The notes beneath the pieces are model-generated. The model ran no database searches. It saw only the letters and a list, made by a program, of their open reading frames with translations, and was not told the origin of the DNA. Of a DNA stretch of 64,000 nt, positions 17,604 to 26,350 are shown piece after piece. The stretch comes from Burkholderia ubonensis. GTDB lineage: Bacteria > Pseudomonadota > Gammaproteobacteria > Burkholderiales > Burkholderiaceae. Each line of letters opens with the position of its first letter. The stretch's first letter is position 1. Position numbers and translations under genes: made by a program. Location of the stretch: contig NZ_CP013420.1 in assembly GCF_001718695.1 (NCBI RefSeq), forward strand, positions 1,612,001-1,676,000, read 5' to 3'.

Positions 17604-18716
17604 TTATGCGCCCAGCTCCGAGTGATCGCCGTGCGGCTGCTTCGCGGTGTCGACGCTGGCATCGTCCTGCTGCTGCGCCTTCGGCGCGCCCGTCTTCGCC
17701 GTCATCGGCTGGGCCGCTTCGAGCGTCGCGTGGACGCGCTTCGCACCGCCCGCCGCCGCCGTCATCGCGGCGGTGACGATCGGCTTCGCCGGCGCCTGCG
17801 GCGCATTGACCGGCACGCTGCGGCCGCGCGCGACGTCACGCAGGCGTGCGCGCTCGGCCATCACCTTCGAGCCGTAGCCATTGTCGTCGGGGTTCGTCGA
17901 GCCGTTGTACAGGCGCAGGCCGCTCGCGAGCGAGCCGCCGCGCGCGATGCAGTCCTTCAGCACGAGCGCGCCGACCTGGAGGTTGGCAAGCGGCTGCAGC
18001 GCGGTGTCGGTGCCGCCGAAATACTCGAACTTGTCGGAATGGACCTTCGACATCACCTGCATCAGGCCCTTCGCGCCGACGCCGCTCTCCGCATACGGAT
18101 TGAAGCCCGACTCGATCGCCATCACGGACAGCAGCAGCAGCGGATCGAGGCCGATGTCGTGGCCGGTCTGGAACGCGGCCTTGACGAGCTGCCCGACCGG
18201 CTCCTGCGCGACGCGGTAGCGGCGCGACAGATAGGTGGCGACGAGCGCCTGCTGGCGGTTCGACGCGAGCGAGCGGTCGTCGCGCGCATCGGCGGCGACG
18301 CGCTGGGCCGGGATCAGCTTCGCGAGCGTAACGGGCGACGGGCTGTTGCGGGACGCATCGGCCGCGTCGTTCTGCGCGACAGCGTCCGATGCGACGTCGA
18401 GACCGACCGCCAGTGCGTCGGTTTCCGGACCGTCGTCCTGCTGCGGCTGCGCGCCGGCCGGCGCGAAATTCGGCAGCGGATGGCCGGTCAGCAAACGCGC
18501 CGGACCGGCCTGCACGGCCGCGGACACGACCGGCATCAGCTTCGCGGCGAGCGTGCCGCGCGCGGTTGGCATCAGCCAGAGGGCAAGCGCAATCGCAACA
18601 GCGAGACAGCCTACGACGCTGAATAAGTGGTGACTGACACGCGTCCCGCGACGCAGCATATCGCGCACGATTTGTGCATGCTGCTCACTGGGACGCCACG
18701 ATAACCAAGCGTTCAT
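17604..18716 (-). CDS. Membrane-anchored lytic transglycosylase (SLT domain)
   Basis: A 370-residue cell-wall enzyme. After a short cytoplasmic N-terminus there is one membrane segment (about 33-49, FSVVGCLAVAIALALWLM), so the rest is periplasmic. A variable Ala/Pro-rich stretch leads to a goose-lysozyme-like transglycosylase domain: the catalytic Glu is in MAIESGFNPYAESGVGAKGLMQVM and the later LRLYNGSTNPDDNGYGSKVMAER closes the fold. The C-terminal 90 residues are low-complexity. It would cleave the glycan strand of peptidoglycan with 1,6-anhydro ring formation. The ATG at 18716 follows GGGAG. An sRNA-like unit lies upstream on the same strand. Confidence 0.9.
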   Translation of the reverse strand: MNAWLSWRPSEQHAQIVRDMLRRGTRVSHHLFSVVGCLAVAIALALWLMPTARGTLAAKLMPVVSAAVQAGPARLLTGHPLPNFAPAGAQPQQDDGPETDALAVGLDVASDAVAQNDAADASRNSPSPVTLAKLIPAQRVAADARDDRSLASNRQQALVATYLSRRYRVAQEPVGQLVKAAFQTGHDIGLDPLLLLSVMAIESGFNPYAESGVGAKGLMQVMSKVHSDKFEYFGGTDTALQPLANLQVGALVLKDCIARGGSLASGLRLYNGSTNPDDNGYGSKVMAERARLRDVARGRSVPVNAPQAPAKPIVTAAMTAAAGGAKRVHATLEAAQPMTAKTGAPKAQQQDDASVDTAKQPHGDHSELGA

Positions 18717-18912
18717 TCAGATCTCCCATGAACATGATTCGTGCGGCTCGCTCAGCTCGATGGCGAGACAGAATGCGCCGCGGAATCACGACGCCGCACG
18801 TCTGGTCTGGACGGCAGGCATCGGAGAAACGGTATAAGTACCGTTCGAGGCCACGGTGTAAGAAGGCCAGCACCTTTGCATCTTGTGCAAGGTGGGCAAA
18901 CGCGGTGGCACT

Positions 18913-19058
18913 CACGCAAAAAACCAGCGTCAGGAGGCGCTGGCTGTGACTACGACTAGAGCCGTCGGACAGGCCGTGCAGGTTTCGGCAGACGGTGACG
19001 CGCTGCGTCAAAGGATCGGTGATTGGCGGCTTGAAGCCTTGTACCCTGCAACCAATGT
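18913..19058 (-). ncRNA. Candidate small RNA or terminated leader upstream of the transglycosylase gene
   Basis: A promoter at 19065-19092 and an intrinsic terminator at 18918-18943 on the same strand delimit a transcript of about 145 bases with no convincing coding frame. It could be a stand-alone sRNA, or an attenuated 5' leader of the transglycosylase gene that begins 200 bases further on. I do not recognise a known RNA family in it. Confidence 0.5.
18918..18943 (-). terminator. Intrinsic terminator of the candidate sRNA
   Basis: Minus strand: CCAGCG (18938-18943) pairs with CGCTGG (18924-18929) over an 8-base loop and is followed directly by six T (18918-18923). Confidence 0.7.
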
Positions 19059-19064
19059 CAGCGG

Positions 19065-19092
19065 ATTCTAACAGGGTTTTATAGATCGTCAA
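19065..19092 (-). promoter_or_regulatory. Sigma-70 promoter of the candidate sRNA
   Basis: Minus strand TTGACG (19087-19092) and TAGAAT (19065-19070) are separated by 16 bases, inside a locally AT-rich stretch (19070-19130) that stands out from the GC-rich surroundings. Confidence 0.6.
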
Positions 19093-19305
19093 CACTATAA
19101 AACATCGAAATCATAACAAAAAGTAATGTTGAAGCAGCCTTCAGATCGCGAGGCCCCTGCCGAAGGGGCTTCCAGCGCGGTCTACTTTTTTCACTGGCGG
19201 GCGGGCGCGCGGCGGCGCGGGTAAAATCGGCGATCGATTCGGGGCCGCACCGGCAGTTGCGCCCGCTCACCGTTGCCCGCGTCGCGGGCAATCCGGACCA
19301 TCTTC

Positions 19306-20862
19306 ATGAAATACAAAGACTTACGCGATTTCATCCAGCGCCTCGAGGCGCTCGGCGAACTGCGGCGCATCAACCAGCCGGTGTCGCCCGTACTCGAAAT
19401 GACCGAGCTGTGCGACCGCGTGCTGCGCGCCGGCGGCCCCGCGCTGCTGTTCGATGCGCCGCCCGGCTACGCGTTCCCGGTGCTCGGCAACCTGTTCGGC
19501 ACGCCGCGGCGCGTCGCGCTCGGCATGGGCGTCGATGCGGGCGACGAGGCCGCGCTCGCGTCGCTGCGCGACCTCGGGCGTCTGCTGTCCGCGCTGAAGG
19601 AGCCCGATCCGCCGCGCAGCCTGAAGGACGCCGGCAAGCTGCTGTCGCTCGCGAAGGCCGTGTGGGACATGGCGCCGAAGACGGTGTCGTCGCCGCCGTG
19701 CCAGGAGATCGTCTGGGAAGGCAACGACGTCGACCTCGCCAGGCTGCCGATCCAGACCTGCTGGCCGGGCGATGCGGGCCCGCTCGTCACGTGGGGCCTG
19801 ACGGTCACGCGTGGGCCGAACAAGCCGCGCCAGAACCTCGGCATCTACCGCCAGCAGCTGATCGGCCGCAACAAGCTGATCATGCGCTGGCTCGCGCATC
19901 GGGGCGGCGCGCTCGACTTCCGCGAATTCGCGCTGCGCAACCCCGGCAAGCCGTATCCGGTCGCCGTCGTGCTCGGCGCGGACCCCGCCACGACGCTCGG
20001 CGCGGTCACCCCCGTACCCGATTCGCTGTCGGAGTATCAGTTCGCGGGCCTGCTGCGCGGCAGCCGCACCGAGCTCGCGAAGTGCCTGACACCCGGCGTC
20101 GACACGCTGCAGGTGCCCGCGCGCGCGGAGATCGTGCTGGAGGGTTTCATCTATCCGCAGGACGGCACGCCCGGGCCCGCCCCCGCCGGCGCGCCGCCGC
20201 GCCCGGCGAACAGTGCGTCCGCCGCGTACGAGCACGCGCTCGAAGGGCCATACGGCGACCACACCGGCTATTACAACGAGCAGGAGTGGTTCCCGGTGTT
20301 CACGGTCGAGCGCATCACGATGCGCCGCGACGCGCTCTATCACTCGACCTACACCGGCAAGCCGCCTGACGAGCCCGCGGTGCTCGGCGTCGCGCTCAAC
20401 GAGGTGTTCGTGCCGCTGCTGCAGAAGCAGTTCGCGGAGATCACCGACTTCTACCTGCCGCCCGAAGGCTGCAGCTACCGGATGGCCATCGTCCAGATGA
20501 AGAAGAGCTACGCGGGCCATGCGAAGCGCGTGATGTTCGGCGTCTGGAGCTTCCTGCGCCAGTTCATGTATACGAAGTTCATCGTCGTCGTCGACGAGGA
20601 CGTGAACGTGCGCGACTGGAAGGAAGTGATCTGGGCGATCACGACGCGCGTCGATCCGGTGCGCGACACCGTGATGGTCGACAGCACGCCGATCGACTAC
20701 CTGGATTTCGCGTCGCCCGTCGCCGGCCTCGGCTCGAAGATGGGGCTCGACGCGACCAACAAGTGGCCCGGCGAGACGACCCGCGAATGGGGCCGCCCGA
20801 TCGAGATGGATGCGGCCGTCAAGGCGCGCGTGGACCGGCTCTGGCAGGAGATCGGACTTTGA
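19306..20862 (+). CDS. ubiD: 4-Hydroxy-3-polyprenylbenzoate decarboxylase
   Basis: Decarboxylates the prenylated benzoate ring in ubiquinone synthesis using prenylated FMN made by UbiX. The protein has 518 residues from the ATG at 19306 ([22 protein letters not shown]), which matches the family's normal N-terminus better than the longer open frame from 19273. Recognisable segments are [14 protein letters not shown], the ring-fission loop [45 protein letters not shown] and [16 protein letters not shown]. It stands alone, upstream of a LysE-type exporter. Confidence 0.96.
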   Translation: MKYKDLRDFIQRLEALGELRRINQPVSPVLEMTELCDRVLRAGGPALLFDAPPGYAFPVLGNLFGTPRRVALGMGVDAGDEAALASLRDLGRLLSALKEPDPPRSLKDAGKLLSLAKAVWDMAPKTVSSPPCQEIVWEGNDVDLARLPIQTCWPGDAGPLVTWGLTVTRGPNKPRQNLGIYRQQLIGRNKLIMRWLAHRGGALDFREFALRNPGKPYPVAVVLGADPATTLGAVTPVPDSLSEYQFAGLLRGSRTELAKCLTPGVDTLQVPARAEIVLEGFIYPQDGTPGPAPAGAPPRPANSASAAYEHALEGPYGDHTGYYNEQEWFPVFTVERITMRRDALYHSTYTGKPPDEPAVLGVALNEVFVPLLQKQFAEITDFYLPPEGCSYRMAIVQMKKSYAGHAKRVMFGVWSFLRQFMYTKFIVVVDEDVNVRDWKEVIWAITTRVDPVRDTVMVDSTPIDYLDFASPVAGLGSKMGLDATNKWPGETTREWGRPIEMDAAVKARVDRLWQEIGL

Positions 20863-20920
20863 TCGGCCCGTGCGCAGACACGCGTCGGCACGCACCATCG
20901 ACTCCACCCGAGCAACGACG

Positions 20921-21592
20921 ATGAGCTTTCCACCCGCCTCGATGCTGTCCGACGGATTCTTCCTGTCGCTGTCGCTGTGTCTCGACATCGGCCTCGTCAA
21001 CGTCGCGATGCTGTCGCTCACGCTCTCGCACGGCTTCCGGCCGGGTTTCTGGCTGGGCGTCGGCTCGTGCGTCGGCGATCTCGTCTACGCGGCGCTCGCG
21101 CTCGCGGGGATGGCCGTGCTGCTGCAGTTCGACGCGGTGCGCTGGGTGGTGTGGATCGGCGGCGGCGCGGTGCTGCTGTTCCTGACGTGGAAGATGGCGC
21201 GCGAAGCGCTGGCGCCGGCCAAGGCGCCCGACGGCGACGGCGCGGACGACACGGCGCCGCCCCGTGCGAGCGCGCGGCGCAGCTTCATGCGCGGGATGCT
21301 GCTCGCGATGTCGTCGCCGAGCGCGATCCTGTGGTTCGCGGCAGTCGGCGGCGCGCTGATCGCGAAGGCCGGCGCGACCACGCCGGCGACCGCGTCGGTG
21401 TTCCTGTCCGGCTTCTTCCTCGGCGGCCTCGCGTGGACCCTCTTCATGTGCACGCTCGCGAGCCAGGGCCGCAAGCGCGCGGGCGCGGGGCTGATGCGCG
21501 CCTGCCATGTCGCGTCGGCGCTGCTGTTCGCGTATTTCTCGTACAGCGTGATCGTCGGCGGCTATCGCGACCTGATCGCCCACGCGGTCTGA
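20921..21592 (+). CDS. LysE/RhtB family exporter
   Basis: Inner-membrane exporter of 223 residues with about six membrane segments. Family marks: the N-terminal helix GFFLSLSLCLDIGLVNVAMLSLTLSHGFRPGFWLGVGSCVGDLVY, where the usual PGP of RhtB proteins is not present, and the later MLLAMSSPSAILWFAAVGGALI, equivalent to the NPKA segment. ATG at 20921 is chosen because upstream sequence reads as non-protein. Likely exports an amino acid or related small molecule; substrate unknown. Confidence 0.8.
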   Translation: MSFPPASMLSDGFFLSLSLCLDIGLVNVAMLSLTLSHGFRPGFWLGVGSCVGDLVYAALALAGMAVLLQFDAVRWVVWIGGGAVLLFLTWKMAREALAPAKAPDGDGADDTAPPRASARRSFMRGMLLAMSSPSAILWFAAVGGALIAKAGATTPATASVFLSGFFLGGLAWTLFMCTLASQGRKRAGAGLMRACHVASALLFAYFSYSVIVGGYRDLIAHAV

Positions 21593-21611
21593 CCCAGCGC
21601 GCCGCGCCGGC

Positions 21612-21652
21612 AAAAAACGGCGCAGCGTCCTGTCACGAGACGCTGCGCCGTT
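21612..21652. terminator. Strong terminator between the LysE-type gene and the Pro/Tyr-rich gene
   Basis: A perfect 14-bp stem, 21616-21629 with 21639-21652, loop of 9. On the minus strand it is followed by six T (21612-21617), so it terminates the leftward gene and probably also the rightward one. Confidence 0.85.
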
Positions 21653-21684
21653 CGCCACGCGCGGTCAAGCCGCGCGGGAATCAA

Positions 21685-21981
21685 TCAGCGACGCCAGTAG
21701 CCGTGGCCGTAGTAGCCGTGATGACGCCAGTACGGGCGGCCATAGTAGCCGCCGTAGCCGCCGACGACCACGGCGGGCGGCGGATAGTAGACCGGCGGCG
21801 GTGCGTAATAGACAGGCGGAGGCGGCGGCGCGTAATAGACGGGCGGCGGCGCCGCATAGACCGGATACGCGGGCGCGACCGGAACCCCGATGCCGACCCC
21901 GATCGACACGTGGGCCTGCGCGGCGCTAGCGGCACCCAAGCCCAGCGCGGCGGCGGCGATGAACGGAACGAGCTTCTTCAC
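21685..21981 (-). CDS. Secreted Pro/Tyr/Gly-rich repeat protein
   Basis: A 98-residue exported protein. The signal peptide MKKLVPFIAAAALGLGAASAAQAHV probably cleaves after AQA. The mature part is low-complexity: PVYYAPPP-type repeats (about residues 45-70) followed by a Gly/Tyr/His/Arg tail GGYGGYYGRPYWRHHGYYGHGYW. It resembles the small periplasmic PXPV-repeat proteins seen widely in Burkholderia. Function unknown; a surface or periplasmic structural role is a guess. Its terminator is at 21612-21652. Confidence 0.85.
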   Translation of the reverse strand: MKKLVPFIAAAALGLGAASAAQAHVSIGVGIGVPVAPAYPVYAAPPPVYYAPPPPPVYYAPPPVYYPPPAVVVGGYGGYYGRPYWRHHGYYGHGYWRR

Positions 21982-22399
21982 TTCGATTCTCCTGCTGGAG
22001 CGATCATTTCAGGCGCTCCTGTCGGCAACGGCGGGCATGCACGTCGCATGCAAGCAATGTAGCGAAAACCCGGAATCCCCGGGTCGGGCATTTGTTGCAA
22101 ATTGCAATCGCGCCCCCGCGCCGCGCGGCGCGACGGGCCGCCGGAGGCCGCCGCGGATCGCGGCAATCCGTCGGACCGGACAGCGGAAGCGGTTTCGTCA
22201 GGTCAGTCTTACCGATCGCCGTGCGCGCCGCGCGCGAAGCGTCGTAATCAACGATTACAAATTTGAGACAAGAATCCGACGGTTCGCGAAGCCGCCGCTC
22301 GGGGACGGATCGCGACGTGGCGCTGAAACGCGGCTGGCGCGAGCGCGTCGCCATTCCTGCGATACTGGCGGCTTCCCGTTTTTCGCCTCGTCGACCGCC
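21982..22399. other. Divergent intergenic region, nothing recognised
   Basis: 418 bases between two divergent genes. There is an AT-rich patch at 22085-22110 with TTGCAAATTGCAA, two overlapping self-complementary TTGCAA words, and another near 22245-22265. No gene or RNA is supported. Confidence 0.4.
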
Positions 22400-23329
22400 A
22401 TGCCCCTCCCCGTCACGCCCCGTCTCGGCTTCATCGGCGCCGGCCGCCTCGCGCGCTGCGTCGCGCAGCGTTTCGCGCAGGCCGGCTTTCCCGTGGTCGC
22501 GGTGGCGAGCCGTACGCCGGCGTCCGCCGCCGCGCTCGCCGAGCGGCTCGACGGCTGCCGCGTGGTCGCGATCCCGCAGGCGGTCGTCGACGCGGCCGAC
22601 CTGATCTTCCTGACCGTCCCCGACGACCATCTCGCGGCGAGCGCCGCGGGCCTGCGCTTCGATGCGTCGCGCGCCGCGCGGCAGGCGCTCGTGCATTGCA
22701 GCGGCGCGTCGGACGTCGGCCTGCTGGACCCGGCGAAACGGCAAGGCGCAGCGACGGGCGGCTTCCATCCGCTGTACCTGTTCGGCGGCGGCGACGCCGA
22801 CCTGACCCGCATCGACGGCTGCTCGGTGACGATCGAGGCCGACGGCGCGCTGCACGCGACGCTCGTGCGCCTCGCGGCCGCGCTCGGCTGCCATCCGCTG
22901 TCGATCCCGGCGGGCGGCCGCATGCTTTACCACGCGGCCGCGCACTATGCGGCGAGCTTCGCGCTGTGCGGGCTCGCCGAAGCGGTCGAGCTGTGGCGCT
23001 CGCTCGGCTTCGACGAGGACGCCGCGCTGCGCGCGCTGCTGCCGATGCTGGCCGGCACGATCGAGACCGCGCGCGACAAAGGGCTCTCGAATGCGCTCTC
23101 GGGCCCCGTGTCGCGCGGCGACGCCGGCATCGTCGAACGCCAGCTCGCGCTGCTGGAGGCGCGCGGCGGAGATCACGCAACGCTCTACGCGCTGCTGACC
23201 CGCCGCGCCGTCGCGCTCGCCGCGAAGCGCGCGGCCCCGCCCGCGGCCCTGCCGGCGCTCGCGGATGCCGTGGAAGCGTCGCTCGCGCGCGCGGCAGCGC
23301 GCCCCTCCCCGTCGCGCGACGAGGCGTGA
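22400..23329 (+). CDS. DUF2520 / Rossmann-like NADP-binding oxidoreductase
   Basis: A 309-residue protein with an N-terminal Rossmann fold (RLGFIGAGRLARCVAQRFAQAG, dinucleotide GxGxxA-type loop near residues 10-15), then LIFLTVPDDHL and a conserved VHCSGASDVGLL and GGFHPLYLFGG. The C-terminal all-helical domain is DUF2520 (GRMLYHAAAHYAASFALCGLAEAVELW, LSGPVSRGD). The layout resembles ketopantoate- and pyrroline-5-carboxylate-reductase-like enzymes, but the substrate is unknown. Start at 22400 is the only ATG before the Rossmann loop with a sensible length. It is followed 76 bases later by yggT. Confidence 0.85.
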   Translation: MPLPVTPRLGFIGAGRLARCVAQRFAQAGFPVVAVASRTPASAAALAERLDGCRVVAIPQAVVDAADLIFLTVPDDHLAASAAGLRFDASRAARQALVHCSGASDVGLLDPAKRQGAATGGFHPLYLFGGGDADLTRIDGCSVTIEADGALHATLVRLAAALGCHPLSIPAGGRMLYHAAAHYAASFALCGLAEAVELWRSLGFDEDAALRALLPMLAGTIETARDKGLSNALSGPVSRGDAGIVERQLALLEARGGDHATLYALLTRRAVALAAKRAAPPAALPALADAVEASLARAAARPSPSRDEA

Positions 23330-23405
23330 TAAGGTGTCGGCCGATGCGCCGCCATCCGGCGTTGGCGGCCGCACGCTACCCGACCGTATAAAAAGGAAGC
23401 CAACG

Positions 23406-23969
23406 ATGTTCGGCGAGATCGCCCGTTTTCTGCTCAATACCCTCTTCACGCTGTTCGGCGCCGCGCTGATCCTGCGCGTCTGGATGCAAGCCGTGCGCGT
23501 GCCGCCGTACAACCCCGTCACGCAGGCCGTGCTGCAGGCGACCAACTGGCTGGTGCTGCCGCTGCGCCGCGTGATCTCAGGCGTGCGCGGGATCGACTGG
23601 GCGAGCATCGTCGCCGCGCTGCTGACGGCGCTCGTATACGTCGTGCTGTTGGTCGTGATGGCGGGCGTCGACCCGCTCGGGCTGATTCCGACGATCGTCG
23701 TCGCCGCACTGCTCCACGTCGTGGAGTGGGTGCTCTATCTCGTGATCTGGATGACGATCCTGATGGCGCTGGTGTCGTGGCTGAACCCGCGCTCACCGGC
23801 GATGCCGATCCTCTACCAGCTGACCGCGCCGTTCCTCAATCCGCTGCGCCGCGTGATCCCGAATCTCGGCGGCCTCGACCTGTCGCCGATCCTGCTGTTC
23901 GTGATCGTGCAGGTGCTGCTGATGATCGTGTCGCGCGCCGCCGCGGCGCTCATGCTGTTCAGCATCTAA
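23406..23969 (+). CDS. YggT family integral membrane protein
   Basis: A 187-residue inner-membrane protein made of two YggT repeats. Each repeat has a hydrophobic helix followed by the hallmark P-x-N/R-P and L-x-P-L-RR-V-I motif: VPPYNPVTQ with LVLPLRRVISG in the first half and LNPRSPAMPILYQLTAPFLNPLRRVIPNLGGLDLSP in the second. YggT/Ycf19 proteins are linked to membrane organisation or osmotic stress, but the exact role is not settled. The stop overlaps the end of the convergent DUF190 gene by four bases. Confidence 0.92.
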   Translation: MFGEIARFLLNTLFTLFGAALILRVWMQAVRVPPYNPVTQAVLQATNWLVLPLRRVISGVRGIDWASIVAALLTALVYVVLLVVMAGVDPLGLIPTIVVAALLHVVEWVLYLVIWMTILMALVSWLNPRSPAMPILYQLTAPFLNPLRRVIPNLGGLDLSPILLFVIVQVLLMIVSRAAAALMLFSI

Positions 23970-24322
23970 GACGCGCCTTCCCGCCCCTGCGCCGCCGGCG
24001 CGCCGAGCGTGTCGATCACGCCGAAGCGCGCCGGAATCATCGCGTAGCACACCCGCACTTTCTCCTGGCCGAGCCGCTCGAGCAGGCGCCGCGCCTCGTC
24101 GTCGGTGACGATGAACTCGACCTCGATCGTCAGCGACCCCTGCAGTTCGAAGAAGCGGTCCTCGTGCAGCACCCGGTGCTCGCCGAAGCCCGCCATCGCG
24201 CGAAACGCCGACCCGCCCGCGACGCCCATCCGCCGCCCTTCCTCGAGCAGCCATTCCCACAGCGGTTTCCAGTGCAGGCGGTGCTGCTCGTGAACGTAGA
24301 AGCGCAAGAAAATCTTGTCCAT
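23966..24322 (-). CDS. DUF190 family protein, partner of CrcB
   Basis: A 118-residue soluble protein starting MDKIFLRFYVHEQHRLHWKPLWEWLLEEG at the ATG 24322, directly after an AGGAGG site. DUF190 proteins adopt a PII-like ferredoxin fold; GVAGGSAFRAMAGFGEH and LQGSLTIEVEFIVTDDEARRLLERL are the typical motifs. It lies ten bases downstream of crcB on the same strand, the usual arrangement, which suggests it modulates fluoride export or signals for it. Exact biochemical role unknown. Confidence 0.88.
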   Translation of the reverse strand: MDKIFLRFYVHEQHRLHWKPLWEWLLEEGRRMGVAGGSAFRAMAGFGEHRVLHEDRFFELQGSLTIEVEFIVTDDEARRLLERLGQEKVRVCYAMIPARFGVIDTLGAPAAQGREGAS

Positions 24323-24332
24323 CGCCTCCTCC

Positions 24333-24719
24333 CTACGCTGCGGCCAGCCACGCACGGGCGGTCCACATGCCGAGGGCCGTCAACGTGAACGATCCCATCA
24401 AGTGTAGGGCAGCCACCGCAAACGCCCATCCGAACTCGCCCTGCAGCGCGTGCGTCATCACCTCGACCGAATACGTCGAGAACGTCGTCAGCCCGCCGAG
24501 GAAGCCGGTGATCACGAACAGCCGCCACTCGGGCGGCAATCCCGCGCGCATCGTGAACACGACGGCGGCGACGCCGATCACGTAGCCGCCGATCAGGTTC
24601 GCGGCGAGCGTGCCGAGCGGCACCTCGGGGAAGAATTCGTTGAGCGCGAGGCTCAGGAACCAGCGCAGCAGCGCGCCGAGCCCGGCCCCGGCGAAGATCG
24701 CGACGATCGAAGGGAACAC
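24333..24719 (-). CDS. crcB: Fluoride exporter CrcB (Fluc channel)
   Basis: A 128-residue four-helix membrane protein that exports fluoride as a dual-topology dimer. The GTG at 24719 is preceded by AAGGAG at 5 bases, which decides the start. Diagnostic segments are [30 protein letters not shown] and [17 protein letters not shown], which contains the polar Phe/Thr/Ser fluoride track and the central Na+ site. I looked for a fluoride riboswitch upstream and did not find a convincing match. Confidence 0.95.
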   Translation of the reverse strand: MFPSIVAIFAGAGLGALLRWFLSLALNEFFPEVPLGTLAANLIGGYVIGVAAVVFTMRAGLPPEWRLFVITGFLGGLTTFSTYSVEVMTHALQGEFGWAFAVAALHLMGSFTLTALGMWTARAWLAAA

Positions 24720-25094
24720 GAAAACTCCTTGCTGACGGCGCCGGATGGCCGGCGCGGCGTACGCCGAACTGTATGCGCAATCGTGCGGCGGCCGCAATGC
24801 CGGCGCGTCGTATCGTTCGCACACGGCCGCCGGATTCGCCATTTTCCGATGAATTACGCCGAACATTACAAATCCACAAAATAAATCGATTAATGAGTCA
24901 GCGGCCGTTCGGAAGTCGGAGAAACCTGCGCCAGGCGGTCCGTTCCGGTCATGACAAGCCCCATGCGCCGGGCATTCCGCGTATTTACCCTCATCCAGAC
25001 ATTCCCGCATCCTGCCGATATTCGATGTAATTCATTCCGGCTATTTCATAGAATCAATTCGCCGTCGATCCGTCGGCACGGGGAGATTCTCAAA
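24720..25094. other. Divergent intergenic region between crcB and the S53 peptidase
   Basis: 375 bases with lower GC than the flanks (AT-rich at 24850-24895 and 25025-25060), as expected for divergent promoters. I could not fix a convincing -35/-10 pair and see no RNA gene. Confidence 0.4.
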
Positions 25095-26310
25095 ATGAAC
25101 AATATCCGCCTGTCGTCCATGTTGATTCCGGCGCTGTGCATGTCGCTGCTCACGTCGGCCGTCGCGTTCGCCGAAAGCGGCGGCCCGCCGTCCTACGTCG
25201 AAGGCAACCGCGCGCCGAAGGGGTTTGCGCGTCCGCCGTTCCACACGAAGCCGCGCGCGAGCACGGCCACGGTCGCCGGGCTCACGCCCGCACTCGCGCG
25301 CCACGCATACGGCTTCGACGCGATCGCCAACCAGGGCGACGGCGTGGTCGTCGCGATCGTCGACGCGTACGACGACCCGCGGATCGAATCCGATCTCGGC
25401 GTGTTCAGCAACGCGTTCTCGCTGCCGCCTTGCACCACGTCGAACGGCTGCTTCACGAAGGTGTACGCGCGCGGCAGCCGGCCCCGCGGCGACGCCGGCT
25501 GGTCGCTCGAAATGGCGCTCGACGTCGAATGGGTGCACGCGATCGCGCCGAAGGCGAAGATCGTGCTCGTCGAAGCCGCGTCCGCCAGCTTCAACGACCT
25601 GATGGCCGCGGTCGACGTCGCGGTGCAGCGCGGCGCGTCGGTCGTGTCGATGAGCTTCGGCGGCAACGAATTCAGCGGCGAATCCGGCTTCGACGGCCAC
25701 TTCGGCGCGCCGGGCGTCACCTTCGTCGCGTCGTCCGGCGACAGCGGCACCGGCACCGAATACCCGGCGGCGTCGCCGTACGTGGTCGCGGTCGGCGGCA
25801 CGACGCTGTCCACCGACCGCTACCTACGGCAACTACGTCGGCGAGGCGGCCTGGAGCGGCAGCGGCGGCGGCGTGAGCAGCGGCGAAGCCGAGCCCGCCG
25901 GACAGTCCGCGTGGCCGATTCCGGTCGCGGGCAAGCGCGGCGTGCCGGACGTCAGCTACGACGCGAATCCGTCCAGCGGGTTCGCGGTCTACGATTCGGT
26001 CAACTATCAGGGGCAGTCGGGCTGGTTCCAGGTCGGCGGCACGAGCGCGGGCGCGCCGCAATGGTCGGCGCTCGTCGCGATTGCGAATTCGCTGCGCGCG
26101 GCGGCCGGCAAGGCACGGCTGAGCGGCACGTACGACGCGCTGTATGCGGCCGGGAAAGCCGCGTACGGCAGCAACTATCACGACGTGACGACCGGCGCCA
26201 ACGGCAGTTGCGGCGCGATCTGCACCGCCGCGGGCGGCTACGACTACGTGACCGGGCTCGGTTCGCCGCTCGCGCCGTCGCTCGTGCAGGCGCTCGTCGC
26301 GCAGCCGTAA
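25095..26310 (+). pseudogene. Secreted S53 (sedolisin/kumamolisin-like) serine peptidase, broken by a +1 frameshift
   Basis: Would be an exported acid-acting serine-carboxyl peptidase of about 404 residues. It starts with a signal peptide (MNNIRLSSMLIPALCMSLLTSAVAFAES). The catalytic domain shows GVVVAIVDAYDDPRIESDL, GWSLEMALDVEWVHAIAPKA carrying the acidic residues, SMSFGGNE, VASSGDSGTGTEYPAASPYVVAVGGT and, in the second frame, the serine motif GGTSAGAPQWSALVAI and C-terminal YDYVTGLGSPL. The frames switch near 25821: dropping one T gives TDRTYGNYVGEAAWSG. Total length is one base over a multiple of three. No pro-domain is obvious. It is either a decayed secreted protease or a sequencing error. 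Confidence 0.82.
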
Positions 26311-26350
26311 CCGCACAACCGGCGGCGGCGGCCGCGCGCCGCCGCCGCGT

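Noticed and set aside
18685..19095. Minus-strand open frame of 136 codons upstream of the transglycosylase gene
   Set aside because: It spans the predicted promoter and terminator of the sRNA-like unit and runs into the transglycosylase gene, and has no recognisable domain.
24720..24900. Possible fluoride riboswitch upstream of crcB
   Set aside because: No match to the conserved GG-AUG...CUGAUG pseudoknot pattern could be found; only a GTG start with a good ribosome site is present.
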